Below the pieces are notes generated by a model. The model was not told the origin of the DNA. It made no database searches and saw only the letters and a list, made by a program, of their open reading frames with translations. Made by a program: the position numbers and the translations under genes. From an uncultured Alphaproteobacteria bacterium (GTDB taxonomy: Bacteria > Pseudomonadota > Alphaproteobacteria > CAAHEQ01 > UBA3637), in the NCBI GenBank assembly GCA_934216505.1, contig CAKQBW010000005.1:1-64000 (forward strand): a stretch of 64,000 nucleotides of DNA. The letters run 5' to 3'. Within the stretch, counting starts at the first letter, position 1; each line of letters starts with the position of its first letter. Shown one piece after another: positions 8,529-18,093 of this stretch.

Positions 8529-8690
8529 TTACTTTTTGATTTCTTCTATCAATAGTCTCATTAAATTATTCAAAGTCATTTCACAGTGAGCTAATCCGGC
8601 CTTGTGTAGTTGAACTTGAAGATCTCCTGTGGCATAGAGGAGTTTTATTAAAAATATTTTTTCTTTTTTGGTTCTGTTTAATCTGTTCAT
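8529..8690 (-). CDS. Small basic hypothetical protein (53 aa)
   Basis: An ORF starting MNRLNRTKKEKIFLIKLLYA with AAGGA 8-9 nt before the ATG. The product is basic and probably helical, ending LLIEEIKK. It lies downstream of, and on the same strand as, the ABC exporter of the glycan operon. No family is recognised. Good ribosome site and amino acid composition favour a real gene; the size leaves doubt. Confidence 0.45.
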   Translation of the reverse strand: MNRLNRTKKEKIFLIKLLYATGDLQVQLHKAGLAHCEMTLNNLMRLLIEEIKK

Positions 8691-8778
8691 GATTATATCC
8701 TTTTGGAATTAAATTTTTTCATAAAAGATCAGATATGCCAGTCTTATGAGATAAAATAACATCCCGAAAACATAACTT

Positions 8779-10536
8779 TTACTTTAATTGCGTCTTATAC
8801 AGGGCGGCATAAACGGAGTGGTCTTTTGCAAGCAATTCTTCATGCGTGCCCATCTCTCGTATTTCGCCATGGTCAATAACCACAATCTGGTCAGCGTTTT
8901 TGACTGTTGATAAACGGTGGGCGATAATAAACACCGTTCTATCCTCCATCAGGTTATAAATAGCCTGTTGCACGATTTCTTCGGATTTATTATCCAAGGC
9001 AGAAGTCGCTTCATCCAAAATAACAATCGGGGCATTTTTAAGGAAAGCCCGAGCAATGGCAACCCGTTGTTTTTGCCCGCCGGATAATTTTGTTCCTCTT
9101 TCCCCGATTTCCGTGTCCAGTCCATTCGGCAAAGAACCGATAAACTCGTCAAGGCAGGCATTATGAACGGCCTGATGAATATCCTGTTCGGTTGCATCGG
9201 CATTTCCCAAAAGGATATTATTTCGGATTGTGCCGGCAAACAGAACATTATCCTGGAATACAACAGCAATTTGATCACGCAGAGAATCCAGTTCTATTTC
9301 CCGAATATCTCGGCCATCAATTTTAATCGCTCCTTGGCGGACATCATAAAACCGGGGAAGAAGGCTGACCATTGTGGATTTACCCCCGCCAGAATTGCCG
9401 ACAAAAGCAATCGTTTGGCCTTTTTTAACATCCAAAGAAATGCCTTTTAATACGGGCCGATTGGCTTCATATTCAAACCAAACATTATCAAATTGTATGT
9501 CGGATTTTATCCCCGTTATCCGGACAGCATTGGGGGAATTATGTATGTGTGGTTGCTCGTCTAATACACCAAATACGCGTTCCATAGCCAACAAAGACAT
9601 TTGAACATTTGTGAAATTGGACCCGATGGATTTAATCGGATGATACAGCATCAATAAGGCCGTAATGAAAGAAACAAACCCACCTGGGGTCAGTTGCCCC
9701 GTTGTGATTAAATAACTGCCATACCAGATAACACCCGCTATCCCGATGGAAATCATAAAATGCATCATAGGGGTCAGCATTCCGGTCTTCTTGGTCATAT
9801 TCATGCCAAGTTTGAATACGGAACGTAAGGTCTCACAAAAACGGTTATATTGATAATCGTATAGATTAAACGATGAAACGACCCGGTTGCCTGAAAAAGC
9901 CTCGTTATAATGGGTCATAATGCGGGCTCCGGAAAAGACGGTTTTATCCATAATGTCTTTTATCTTTTTGCGAACACGCGTCAGGGGAAATAAAGCCGCC
10001 CCCAAAACAACGACAGCAATAATAGAAAGTTGCCAAGAATTGTAAAGTAAAACAACGATCAAGGATAGAGATGAAAATAAACGCGTTGTAAAGAGTTTTA
10101 AGTTGGATAACAGGCCGTTGCAGGCCAGATCGGCATCTTGATTAAAACGGAACATCACATCACCGGAAGTGGTCTTGTCAAAAAAAGTGGCATCACAACG
10201 CATTATCTTTTTGAAAAGGCTTTTTTTGAGATCCATCGTGATTTTTTGTCCAACCCAAGTATTCAAATAAGTTGCGGCATAATTGAGCAGACTTTGGGCC
10301 AGACTAAAAAAAATAATCAATAACGGCAAAAGAGATGTGACTTTCGCGCTTTTTTCAATCATAACAATATCCATATAAGGCTTTAATACCCACGCAATGA
10401 CGGCGTCCATCGCCCCCAACGGTAATGTGACGAGTAATGCTAAAATTGCTCGTCCCAAATAAGGCCGAACATAAGGATATATTTTTGAATAGTTCTGGAT
10501 TAAGTTTATTGGCTTGAAATTTTTTATAAATTGCAT
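8779..10536 (-). CDS. msbA: MsbA-like ABC exporter (lipid A/glycolipid flippase family)
   Basis: A 585-aa half-transporter fusing six membrane helices (residues ~25-320) to one ATPase domain (~345-585). Visible motifs are Walker A GNSGGGKST, Q-loop VFQDNVLFAGT, signature LSGGQKQR, Walker B VILDEATSALD and the H-loop IAHRLST. Size and domain order match MsbA and related lipid exporters in the inner membrane. It is the last large gene of the leftward glycan operon (17 bp after the HAD/GT fusion). It may therefore flip lipid A, or a lipid-linked glycan made by that operon; sequence alone cannot decide. Confidence 0.85.
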   Translation of the reverse strand: MQFIKNFKPINLIQNYSKIYPYVRPYLGRAILALLVTLPLGAMDAVIAWVLKPYMDIVMIEKSAKVTSLLPLLIIFFSLAQSLLNYAATYLNTWVGQKITMDLKKSLFKKIMRCDATFFDKTTSGDVMFRFNQDADLACNGLLSNLKLFTTRLFSSLSLIVVLLYNSWQLSIIAVVVLGAALFPLTRVRKKIKDIMDKTVFSGARIMTHYNEAFSGNRVVSSFNLYDYQYNRFCETLRSVFKLGMNMTKKTGMLTPMMHFMISIGIAGVIWYGSYLITTGQLTPGGFVSFITALLMLYHPIKSIGSNFTNVQMSLLAMERVFGVLDEQPHIHNSPNAVRITGIKSDIQFDNVWFEYEANRPVLKGISLDVKKGQTIAFVGNSGGGKSTMVSLLPRFYDVRQGAIKIDGRDIREIELDSLRDQIAVVFQDNVLFAGTIRNNILLGNADATEQDIHQAVHNACLDEFIGSLPNGLDTEIGERGTKLSGGQKQRVAIARAFLKNAPIVILDEATSALDNKSEEIVQQAIYNLMEDRTVFIIAHRLSTVKNADQIVVIDHGEIREMGTHEELLAKDHSVYAALYKTQLK

Positions 10537-10553
10537 ACACTAACCTTATTTTA

Positions 10554-13500
10554 TTAAAAATTTTTACAAATGTTTTCTGCTAATAATTTCTCATCAATTT
10601 TATCCATATTATATTCATGGATATTATGATTATTATTAAATTGTTTTAAAGTATATAAACGCATCATCATATCCGCATTTAATTGATTCGTATATGGAAA
10701 AAAAGTATAAAAGATATGCATGGGAACATTTTTAAATGTTGAAAACAAATCTATCAACCCTGATCTCAATGCGATGATACCTTTGGATAAAGATGCTAAA
10801 TAGCAAACTTCTTCAAATGTTAAAAAAGTGTTTTTTAAGTTGTTTCCATTTGGAAGAATATATTGATTGTTGCAATAAATATCTCGTCCTTTTTTTTGTA
10901 GTTTGAGAATAATATCGTTCCAAAAATTTGTGGAAATTTGTAAAATGCTACGAGCGTCAGTTGATATAAAAATAAAATTATCAATGTCTAATCCTATAGC
11001 ACGAGTTTTTTTATATACACTTTTTTTTATTTCATCTGAAAAAACAGGTAAAGTGAAATTTACATCTTTAGCATCAATTCCCAAATGACCGCATATATAA
11101 TCAGAGAATAAAATTAAATTATTCTTACATTTTTTTATTTGTTGTGCTCTGTAATTTTCAAACTTTTCTTTAAAAGGGATATGTATAACTTTTGATTTTA
11201 AAATGGACAGCTCATTAGTTGTAAAAAAGTCCATTTCTAAATAATTTAATTGTATATATACAATATCAAACTGGGGGGCCAAAAATTTTGCGAGTTCTAA
11301 ATATTTTTTCTCGCTCGTTATAATTAGCGTGTTTTTTTTATCAGAAAAATAAGGTAATGCTTGAAGAAATACATACCATTCTCCAATATTATGCCTAAAA
11401 AAATAAAGATGCTTATAATGAAACTTCTTATCTATTATGTTTATGATTTTTCCATAATATAGGTTGTGTTTTGAACCTATATTAAAACAAGATATTTTCT
11501 TAATAATTTCATTATTAATATGGAATTTATATTTTTGTAAAATTGGTATTCCAATAAAATATATTTCTTTTTTAAAAGGTACAGAACATTTCTTTATTTT
11601 GAGTATGCCACAAAAATATTTTTTCAAAGTATATCCATTTTTATAAATTGTCTTTTTTATAAAATTTTTAATAAAATCTCTACATATACTTCTCATTCGA
11701 GTATATTTATCTATTTTTTTTATTATTTTTTCATCTGTTCTTATTCTTGATACATTGGGCATTTCCGTATCAAAACGCACGTTGTGAAACAATAAATTGA
11801 GGATGCTAATATCAGAATATTTTGGTGCTAAAAAACGTAAAGATTTAATTTGATTTTGAGATGCAAAAGGAATACTTCCTAACATTTCGGCGGTATATTT
11901 ATCTATATCATTGATAATGTAGTTAAAATACTTGCAGTAAAGATTTAAATCCGTAGGGTTTAAGTGAAATTCACTTACGATGTCAGAATATGTGTCCATA
12001 AAATATTTAATTCCGTTTATATACTCATCTAATTTCCACGCTTTCAAAGCCTCGGTCTCTAAATTATCTAGAACAGGATAAATGACATTCTCTCGTTCTT
12101 CATATCCTATTGTTTGCCCATGTGGAGCCCTAACGAGAGCCTCTATAAAGAAATGTGAATAATCTAAATTTTTAAACATTGAATATAATACTACATTATC
12201 CAATTTAAATTTGCTGGGAGATATTCTTAAGTAAAAATTTTTAATTTTTTTCTTATAAAAGGTATTCATCAAATTTGCGAGACATGACTGAGTTATGCCA
12301 GAACCTGTAAAATCAACAAATGCAAAATTGTCATCGGAAACATCTATTTCTTGTTTCAAATACTTGATGATCAGATTTCGTTTGGATCTATTTTTTTCTA
12401 CAAATACTTTTTTAAATGCATCATTATTTAATAACAAAGTCCTTAATTTTTGTATATCTTTGTCTTTTAATATACAATTTGGATTAATATATTTACTGGG
12501 AATAAATTTTTTTACATCATCAATATTCAAATTAAAATGATTTAAAAACATTTCAATATTTTTAGAATTCCATGTTTCTTCAAAGATAAAATCAAAATTT
12601 CCTTTATTCATTGTAATGGATGGAATTCTCCAAATTGCTCTAGAGCCATAAATGTAAAAAGTTTTTATCTTTGTTTTTTTCTTTTCATTTATTTTATCAA
12701 ACATTTTTTTTAGGATATATCCATCTCTTGCAATAAAATATAATCTAGTTATATTTTGGTCTATTGCTTGTTGATGTAACCAACTTACATATGGGTATAG
12801 CATCACAGCCCCGAAGGAAGCACCAAAAAATTCCTTTTCACTATTGCATCTAAACATTCTTGTATTTCTGGCAGTCCCTATAGTTATTTGAACAAAAGGG
12901 TTTTCGCTATTTTCGTTGACAAATTTATTTTCATATGGATATAAGCCATAATAATCATAATGATTAGCAGTAATTCCATTTTTTTGAGCCATAGCAATAT
13001 CCGAATGCATATTATCCCCAAAATGTACCCATGAATCTGCTCCAATATGTTCTAGTTCCATCACTTTTTTGTACAAATTTCCCGAGTGCTTACCTACTTT
13101 ATATTCTGAAGATAAATAGATAGGGACATCTTTAAAAACATTGTCAAATCTTAATAGAAATTTCTTTATTGTATCTTTGTCATAATAAATATCGGATATT
13201 AAAATAACTTTATTTCCTTCGTTTTTTAATTTTTTTATTTTATTGATATTTTCTGTTATAGGAAGCAAACATTTAAGTTCTGTTTCAATTTCCAGTTTTT
13301 TTAACTCAGAAATTACTTTTTCTGTTAAATTATAGTTATTTTTTATAATACAATATAATTCATCAAATGTAATTTCTTCTTCACCGATTAAAGATTTCTC
13401 ATATCGTGCAAATTTTTCTGCTTCAATTCTAATAGTATAAAAATTATCCCTTAAATGTTGAGGGATATATTGATATTTATTCCCTTTTAAAGAATGAAGA

Positions 13501-13583
13501 ATGATGGCAAAAATCCCCAAAGGGGTGGCTACTTTTCTTGTAATTAAGGTATCAAAAATATCAAATGAATATAATTTAGACAT
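10554..13583 (-). CDS. HAD-superfamily/glycosyltransferase-like fusion protein
   Basis: A 1009-aa protein. Residues 1-~230 form a HAD-like domain (YSFDIFDTLITRK with the DxxDT motif, VILISDIYYDKDTI, WVHFGDNMHSDIAMA), as in COG5610-type proteins of capsule and LPS loci. Residues ~230-600 continue that family's middle region (FVDFTGSGITQ). From ~690 on a second module resembles the neighbouring gene at 16553-17491; both carry a KGIIxLRSGxxD motif near their C-terminus. Its start overlaps the upstream gene by 8 bp. Very AT-rich. Probably cytoplasmic and involved in surface-glycan assembly; the exact reaction is unknown. Confidence 0.75.
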   Translation of the reverse strand: MSKLYSFDIFDTLITRKVATPLGIFAIILHSLKGNKYQYIPQHLRDNFYTIRIEAEKFARYEKSLIGEEEITFDELYCIIKNNYNLTEKVISELKKLEIETELKCLLPITENINKIKKLKNEGNKVILISDIYYDKDTIKKFLLRFDNVFKDVPIYLSSEYKVGKHSGNLYKKVMELEHIGADSWVHFGDNMHSDIAMAQKNGITANHYDYYGLYPYENKFVNENSENPFVQITIGTARNTRMFRCNSEKEFFGASFGAVMLYPYVSWLHQQAIDQNITRLYFIARDGYILKKMFDKINEKKKTKIKTFYIYGSRAIWRIPSITMNKGNFDFIFEETWNSKNIEMFLNHFNLNIDDVKKFIPSKYINPNCILKDKDIQKLRTLLLNNDAFKKVFVEKNRSKRNLIIKYLKQEIDVSDDNFAFVDFTGSGITQSCLANLMNTFYKKKIKNFYLRISPSKFKLDNVVLYSMFKNLDYSHFFIEALVRAPHGQTIGYEERENVIYPVLDNLETEALKAWKLDEYINGIKYFMDTYSDIVSEFHLNPTDLNLYCKYFNYIINDIDKYTAEMLGSIPFASQNQIKSLRFLAPKYSDISILNLLFHNVRFDTEMPNVSRIRTDEKIIKKIDKYTRMRSICRDFIKNFIKKTIYKNGYTLKKYFCGILKIKKCSVPFKKEIYFIGIPILQKYKFHINNEIIKKISCFNIGSKHNLYYGKIINIIDKKFHYKHLYFFRHNIGEWYVFLQALPYFSDKKNTLIITSEKKYLELAKFLAPQFDIVYIQLNYLEMDFFTTNELSILKSKVIHIPFKEKFENYRAQQIKKCKNNLILFSDYICGHLGIDAKDVNFTLPVFSDEIKKSVYKKTRAIGLDIDNFIFISTDARSILQISTNFWNDIILKLQKKGRDIYCNNQYILPNGNNLKNTFLTFEEVCYLASLSKGIIALRSGLIDLFSTFKNVPMHIFYTFFPYTNQLNADMMMRLYTLKQFNNNHNIHEYNMDKIDEKLLAENICKNF

Positions 13584-14634
13584 TATTTATCTCCTTTATA
13601 TAAGTTATACTTACCATGAATGTCAGGATTAAAAATTTGAAAAAATAAAAAAGTATAGAAAATGGTTCAAAAATGATATGTTGTTTTTTTAACGGTTTTA
13701 AAAATTTTCTAATATGTTTTTTTAACTTTTTTTGACATTTAAGAATTTTTTTATTTGTCGTTAATATTTTTATTATATTTATAGTGTAACTTGTGTCAAT
13801 GTATTTTTTATATAACATTTCATAATGAGTAAACGTGTATATATCTTTTACGTCTTCTGAATAAAATTTTAAAAAGTGAATTCCATATTTTTTCATCGGC
13901 AAAATAATTAAATTATTTACAAAAGAAATATTAGTTAAATTTATATTTTCTTTGGTTACATCAAACATATTTTCAAATGTAAAATTTATGCCATTTTTTT
14001 TCAAAAATTCAGACCAAATGTATTGTTCTGCACAATATCTATGTCTAAAATGGCTATATTCCCCATTATTTTTATGTTCAGGCAATAATTCATGATTATA
14101 AAACCATTTTGTATAATCGGGTTCGGGCTCAAGAGGAATATCCCATATATTTTCAACATCTTTTTTCAGACCAAAAAAGACCCAATCTGAAACGTGAAAA
14201 GGTAAAATATTAGGAAATCTTACGTAATAATTACATATTATAACTTTTTTTTCCAAGATTTTACAATATTCTATTCTTTTATCAAATTTATCAAACCAAT
14301 CTAAAACGGAGCAATTATTAAAAATAATATCGGTTCTTGTTTTCAGGACGTATTTTTTTGTTGCATTTTTAATTCCATTAATGGTGGAAATAATTTGTCT
14401 ATTTAAATTATGATATTGTTTACTTTGGGGAAATAAAACAGGGGCACCTGGATCTTGATTTTCAACGAGAATATCAAAATCTAATCCTGAAACATCTGAT
14501 CCTTTCCATGTTGATAATATAATTTCAGATTTAGAGAATGATTTACGGAGACTCTCTAATACCAATTTAGTATATTCATTGTTTATAGCCCCCTGAACAA
14601 CGATGGATATTTCAGATGAATCAATATGTGTCAT
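13576..14634 (-). CDS. WavE-like lipopolysaccharide synthesis protein
   Basis: A 352-aa protein beginning SSEISIVVQGAINNEYT, with EIILSTWKGSDVSGLDFDIL soon after. This pattern fits the WavE family (LPS core synthesis in Vibrio), which is glycosyltransferase-like. A later segment KTRTDIIFNN may supply the DxD-like acidic motif. The C-terminus has a hydrophobic stretch (FSILFYFFKFLILTFMVS) that may attach it to the inner membrane. It overlaps both neighbours by a few bases, so translation is coupled. Donor and acceptor are unknown. Confidence 0.75.
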   Translation of the reverse strand: MTHIDSSEISIVVQGAINNEYTKLVLESLRKSFSKSEIILSTWKGSDVSGLDFDILVENQDPGAPVLFPQSKQYHNLNRQIISTINGIKNATKKYVLKTRTDIIFNNCSVLDWFDKFDKRIEYCKILEKKVIICNYYVRFPNILPFHVSDWVFFGLKKDVENIWDIPLEPEPDYTKWFYNHELLPEHKNNGEYSHFRHRYCAEQYIWSEFLKKNGINFTFENMFDVTKENINLTNISFVNNLIILPMKKYGIHFLKFYSEDVKDIYTFTHYEMLYKKYIDTSYTINIIKILTTNKKILKCQKKLKKHIRKFLKPLKKQHIIFEPFSILFYFFKFLILTFMVSITYIKEINNV

Positions 14635-15688
14635 TTAGATACTCCTTAATACAACCATTTCTTGGAAATGTTATTGCAATTCCCGAAGGATATGGATTTG
14701 TTGGTGCAAAATCGTTAATAATAACTCTGGTGGCATGATTCATTCCCATTAATATCGCATATGGATTTATACCGTTTTCTTCAAGTATATTTTTTAATCC
14801 TTTTCTAAATTCTTCTGGACGTGAAGTAGTAATGACTATTTGTGCTCCATTATTTTGTAGCTTACGTATTACCTCCATATTTTCTGGAATTGTTTCTTTG
14901 TTATTATACCAATTGTGGCTTCCATATTTTCCGCAGTTTTTCATCAAAACTCCGTCAATATCAACAAAATATGTTCTATGACTCTTTTGAACTTTTTTCC
15001 ATTCCGATAAAGTTCCCCAATCATCGTATGAAGTTGCCATTTTTGATGAGAAAATATAGTTATTTGATGCTAACATATATGAAATAATATGACTTATATA
15101 CATTTCTCCCGATATTTTTTTAATGTTCATTTCTTCATATGCTTTGATAAAATCAGAGGCATTTTCAAAGCAATAAATACCCAAACAAATAACATTTGAA
15201 ACCACTTGTTTTTCAATGATATCTTGAATCAAACCTTGCTCATTTATAATTAAAAAGCTCTTTTCTGGAATGTTGGGTACATTTGGATGATCCTGTAAAT
15301 TATAACCAATAATTGAATTTTTAATTCCCTTTTCAAAATTTACTTCAACTCTATTATCAGAATCTTTTATTACAAAAGCACCGTTGATGTTCATTTTTTT
15401 CAATGTTAAATAAATAGTTTCACTTGCAGAAGATGTAAAATCATCTAGTAGACAAATTTCCACTTTAGGATTATCTTTAAATGCCTGTTCCATTATGAGT
15501 TTGGCTTCATGTTTGTCATCGTGAGGTTTTACTATTGTGATAATAATTCTGTCAAATACATCTAAGTTTATTTTTTCAATAGATTTTTCTATCATTAGCT
15601 TTCCATCTGGATGTGTTAACATATACTTTGGTTTCATATTCGGAAAACGACTAGATTTTCCCGCACAAGGAAGAATTAATGTATTCAT
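14621..15688 (-). CDS. Nucleotidyltransferase-HAD phosphatase fusion
   Basis: A 355-aa protein with two domains. Residues 1-~235 are a sugar/choline-phosphate nucleotidyltransferase (LILPCAGKSSRFPNMKPK, the G-x-G-x-R-F-x-K signature). Residues ~240-355 are a HAD domain (YFVDIDGVLMKN, VITTSRPEEFRKG, VIINDFAP). Such enzymes activate a phosphorylated building block as NDP- or CDP- for surface glycans. The upstream neighbour is kinase-like, so kinase plus nucleotidyltransferase could form a LicA/LicC-like activation pair (inference). ATGA overlap with the upstream stop. Confidence 0.75.
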   Translation of the reverse strand: MNTLILPCAGKSSRFPNMKPKYMLTHPDGKLMIEKSIEKINLDVFDRIIITIVKPHDDKHEAKLIMEQAFKDNPKVEICLLDDFTSSASETIYLTLKKMNINGAFVIKDSDNRVEVNFEKGIKNSIIGYNLQDHPNVPNIPEKSFLIINEQGLIQDIIEKQVVSNVICLGIYCFENASDFIKAYEEMNIKKISGEMYISHIISYMLASNNYIFSSKMATSYDDWGTLSEWKKVQKSHRTYFVDIDGVLMKNCGKYGSHNWYNNKETIPENMEVIRKLQNNGAQIVITTSRPEEFRKGLKNILEENGINPYAILMGMNHATRVIINDFAPTNPYPSGIAITFPRNGCIKEYLNDTY

Positions 15689-16551
15689 TTTGTCTCCATT
15701 TCATTTATTGTGTTCAAAACTTGTTTAAGAGCATTATTTAAGAACTCTATTGTTATTTGGTCTTTTGTGTATGGATAAATTCTTAAAACATTAAGTAGTA
15801 AAATATAATATATCGTAAGCACATGTTTCTTTCCATTATCCATTGCATATAAATTATCTAGCAACGCTTGTTTAGCGGTAGATAATCTCAAATTTAAGTT
15901 ATAACTTCTTTTTTGATATCTATACGACCATCCTAGATCAATATCTTGTAATAATTTGGCAATATCAATCATCCATGAATTATAAAAAGAATCTAATAAA
16001 TCAATTACATATATCCCAGAGGGAGATACGATAATATTTTCCAATGTTAAATCTCCACAACAGGCTGATAATGGAACATATTTAAAGTTAAAATTATTTA
16101 ATTTTTTTAATGATTTCAAGATGAGCTTATTTCTTATATCACACGTATCATATAAGGATATAATTTTTTCTTTAAATACATAATCAGTGTTATCAGATAA
16201 TCTACTTTGTTTGAAGGGTAATGAATTAAAGAGTAATTCCACTAAATCTACTATTTTTTTTATTTTAATCTGATTCATATATTCTGACATGCAAACACCA
16301 TTCACAAATTCCATGTCAAAATAGAAAAGATGATTGCTATCATATCCATAATCTAATACTTTTGGTGTTTTTATCAAATCTAATTTAAAGCACTTTTGCT
16401 TTGCGCATTGTTTTTTTAATCTGTCGTTATAAGAAGTTCTACCTGCGTCTTTTCTTAAAACAAAACAAGAATCTTTTTTATATAAATTAATCTTACATCC
16501 AGAATGTCCAGATAATGACCTTATAAATGTAATATTTGATTTGTTCAACAT
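15685..16551 (-). CDS. Aminoglycoside-phosphotransferase/choline-kinase-like protein
   Basis: A ~288-aa protein. CCGDLTLENIIVS corresponds to the catalytic HGDxxxxN loop of the APH/choline kinase fold, with the usual His replaced by Cys but the Asp and Asn kept; VIDLLDS fits the metal-binding Asp. The start 1 nt after the upstream stop (16551) is preferred over the in-frame ATG at 16563. In surface-glycan loci such proteins phosphorylate small alcohols or sugars for later nucleotidyl transfer. The substrate is unknown. Confidence 0.65.
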   Translation of the reverse strand: MLNKSNITFIRSLSGHSGCKINLYKKDSCFVLRKDAGRTSYNDRLKKQCAKQKCFKLDLIKTPKVLDYGYDSNHLFYFDMEFVNGVCMSEYMNQIKIKKIVDLVELLFNSLPFKQSRLSDNTDYVFKEKIISLYDTCDIRNKLILKSLKKLNNFNFKYVPLSACCGDLTLENIIVSPSGIYVIDLLDSFYNSWMIDIAKLLQDIDLGWSYRYQKRSYNLNLRLSTAKQALLDNLYAMDNGKKHVLTIYYILLLNVLRIYPYTKDQITIEFLNNALKQVLNTINEMETK

Positions 16552-16552
16552 T

Positions 16553-17491
16553 TTAAAACCCATAAATTATATCATTCTCAATTTTTTCAATTGTTTTATG
16601 TGATGTATTGTATTCTTTAATAAAATCTTTTTCAGCCCAAGGAAAATAATTAAAGCTGTACATTGGTTCTAAATCGCCGTGCCAACGATTATTAGTATAT
16701 ATAATGTGTTGTGGGGTTTTAATTTCACTAAGCACATCATTAAATCCCGACCGAAGAGATATAATACCTTTGGACATTTCTGCCAGTACATATGCTTCTT
16801 TTATAGTAAACATTTTTGAATTATATATAACATCATATCCTTTTTCTTTTAGCTCATGTTCTATATTTTTCCAGAATTGTTCAGGTAATAAACTCATAGA
16901 ACGAGCAAAAGGTATTAAAAAGACAAACTTACTTAAGGTTACCCCGAGTAATTTCGCTTTTGAGAGAGCTAGTTTTCTATCTTCTTCTGTAATAAATGCT
17001 TTTTTATATTTTAAATTTGAAAAATTAGTTCCTAGGTATTCTTCCCAAGATTTCAAAAAGGGTTGTTTTTTATTGTTCATTTCAATAAGTTTATTATTAT
17101 ATAAAACGGCTTCTATATGATTATTATTTTTATCATTAATGTTTTCTGTTAAAGGTCCTTCTCCACAAAAGAATACAGGAATTTCTGGTGCATACATCTT
17201 AAATATATCAGCATGTTGGCGCTTTGTTCCAAAAACCAACATTCCTTTTTTATACCAATATTTTTCAGTTCTTGCATAAATTAAAGCTTCTCCCAAATTG
17301 TTTAAAATAACCCTAATATTTTTATTAGATAACCTATTTACATTTTCTTCAAAAGCTTCAAGAAAAGTCTCATATCTATGTGAAAATTTTTTAATTTTAT
17401 ATTGGACACCCAAAAAATACCGTTTTTCATAATTTTCTGTTTTCCTAATTTTTATAGCAGGTATTCCTAAAATCCGCTTGATTTTTTCCAT
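16553..17491 (-). CDS. Glycosyltransferase-like protein (paralogous to the C-terminus of the HAD fusion)
   Basis: A 312-aa protein with no clear catalytic signature that I can name. Its second half (LIPFARSMSLLPEQFW, DVIYNSKMFTIKEAYVLAEM, KGIISLRSGFNDVLSEI) parallels the C-terminal module of the 10554-13583 protein and looks like the nucleotide-binding half of a GT-B fold (inference). First large gene of the glycan operon. A GGAG inside the preceding small ORF serves as its ribosome site. Confidence 0.6.
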   Translation of the reverse strand: MEKIKRILGIPAIKIRKTENYEKRYFLGVQYKIKKFSHRYETFLEAFEENVNRLSNKNIRVILNNLGEALIYARTEKYWYKKGMLVFGTKRQHADIFKMYAPEIPVFFCGEGPLTENINDKNNNHIEAVLYNNKLIEMNNKKQPFLKSWEEYLGTNFSNLKYKKAFITEEDRKLALSKAKLLGVTLSKFVFLIPFARSMSLLPEQFWKNIEHELKEKGYDVIYNSKMFTIKEAYVLAEMSKGIISLRSGFNDVLSEIKTPQHIIYTNNRWHGDLEPMYSFNYFPWAEKDFIKEYNTSHKTIEKIENDIIYGF

Positions 17492-17493
17492 CG

Positions 17494-17616
17494 TTAAACT
17501 CCTTTTTTAAAAACACCATGATTCTGTAAGTCATATATATGGATTACATCTATTTGTTTTTCATCGTCTGTTAGAACAAATAAACTTATAATTGCTAAAG
17601 TTCCAACGATACTCAT
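17494..17616 (-). CDS. Small leader ORF of the glycan operon (40 aa)
   Basis: A 40-codon ORF starting MSIVGTLAIISLFVL, a short hydrophobic helix, then a polar tail ending KKGV. It has a good AAGGAG ribosome site 7 nt before the ATG. Its stop is 2 nt from the next start, and its last codons contain the ribosome site of that gene. Translation of the two is therefore probably coupled. It may be a small membrane protein or a leader peptide; no homologue is recognised. Confidence 0.5.
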   Translation of the reverse strand: MSIVGTLAIISLFVLTDDEKQIDVIHIYDLQNHGVFKKGV

Positions 17617-18093
17617 ATCATAACTCCTTATCAAAACTTGGTTTTATAATTACTTTCCCCTCTTTTTCTCTGCTTGTAGCCTATACGCAGTGTCCCTCAC
17701 TAGATTTATCGTTATTTACTAAGATTTTTTCCCTGAAGGTAGTCAAATATTATATGGTTAAATTTTAAGTCATTATCATCTATAAATTTTATAAAATTTT
17801 TTTCCTTTCAATTCCTTTTTATTTTTCCTCATTAATCCAGACACTTTTACTTTTACCATGTAATCACGTCTGAGGGACAATAGATGTGCCGAAATTCTTT
17901 TAATTTCAAAAAGTTAAGTGAAAAAATCTAACAGGTTGTATTTTGGATGAGTATTTTTAAATTTATAGTTGATTTTTATGTAAAAATCAGATAAACTTAC
18001 AGAGTTGAAAAACAAAGGTCCCATAATTTTTCCATATTTTCTGTTTTTTATCTATCCCAAAATCCAATATTAAAAAATATACTCTTTGAAAAT
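17617..18093. other. AT-rich gap with a 9-bp inverted repeat
   Basis: No credible gene in 477 bp. It contains TGTCCCTCA (17691-17699) and its exact reverse complement TGAGGGACA (17871-17879), ~170 bp apart, between the glycan operon and a Hin-size serine recombinase gene. An invertible segment is possible, but a 9-bp match can arise by chance in a gap of this length. No strong promoter for the leftward operon could be picked out. Confidence 0.3.
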
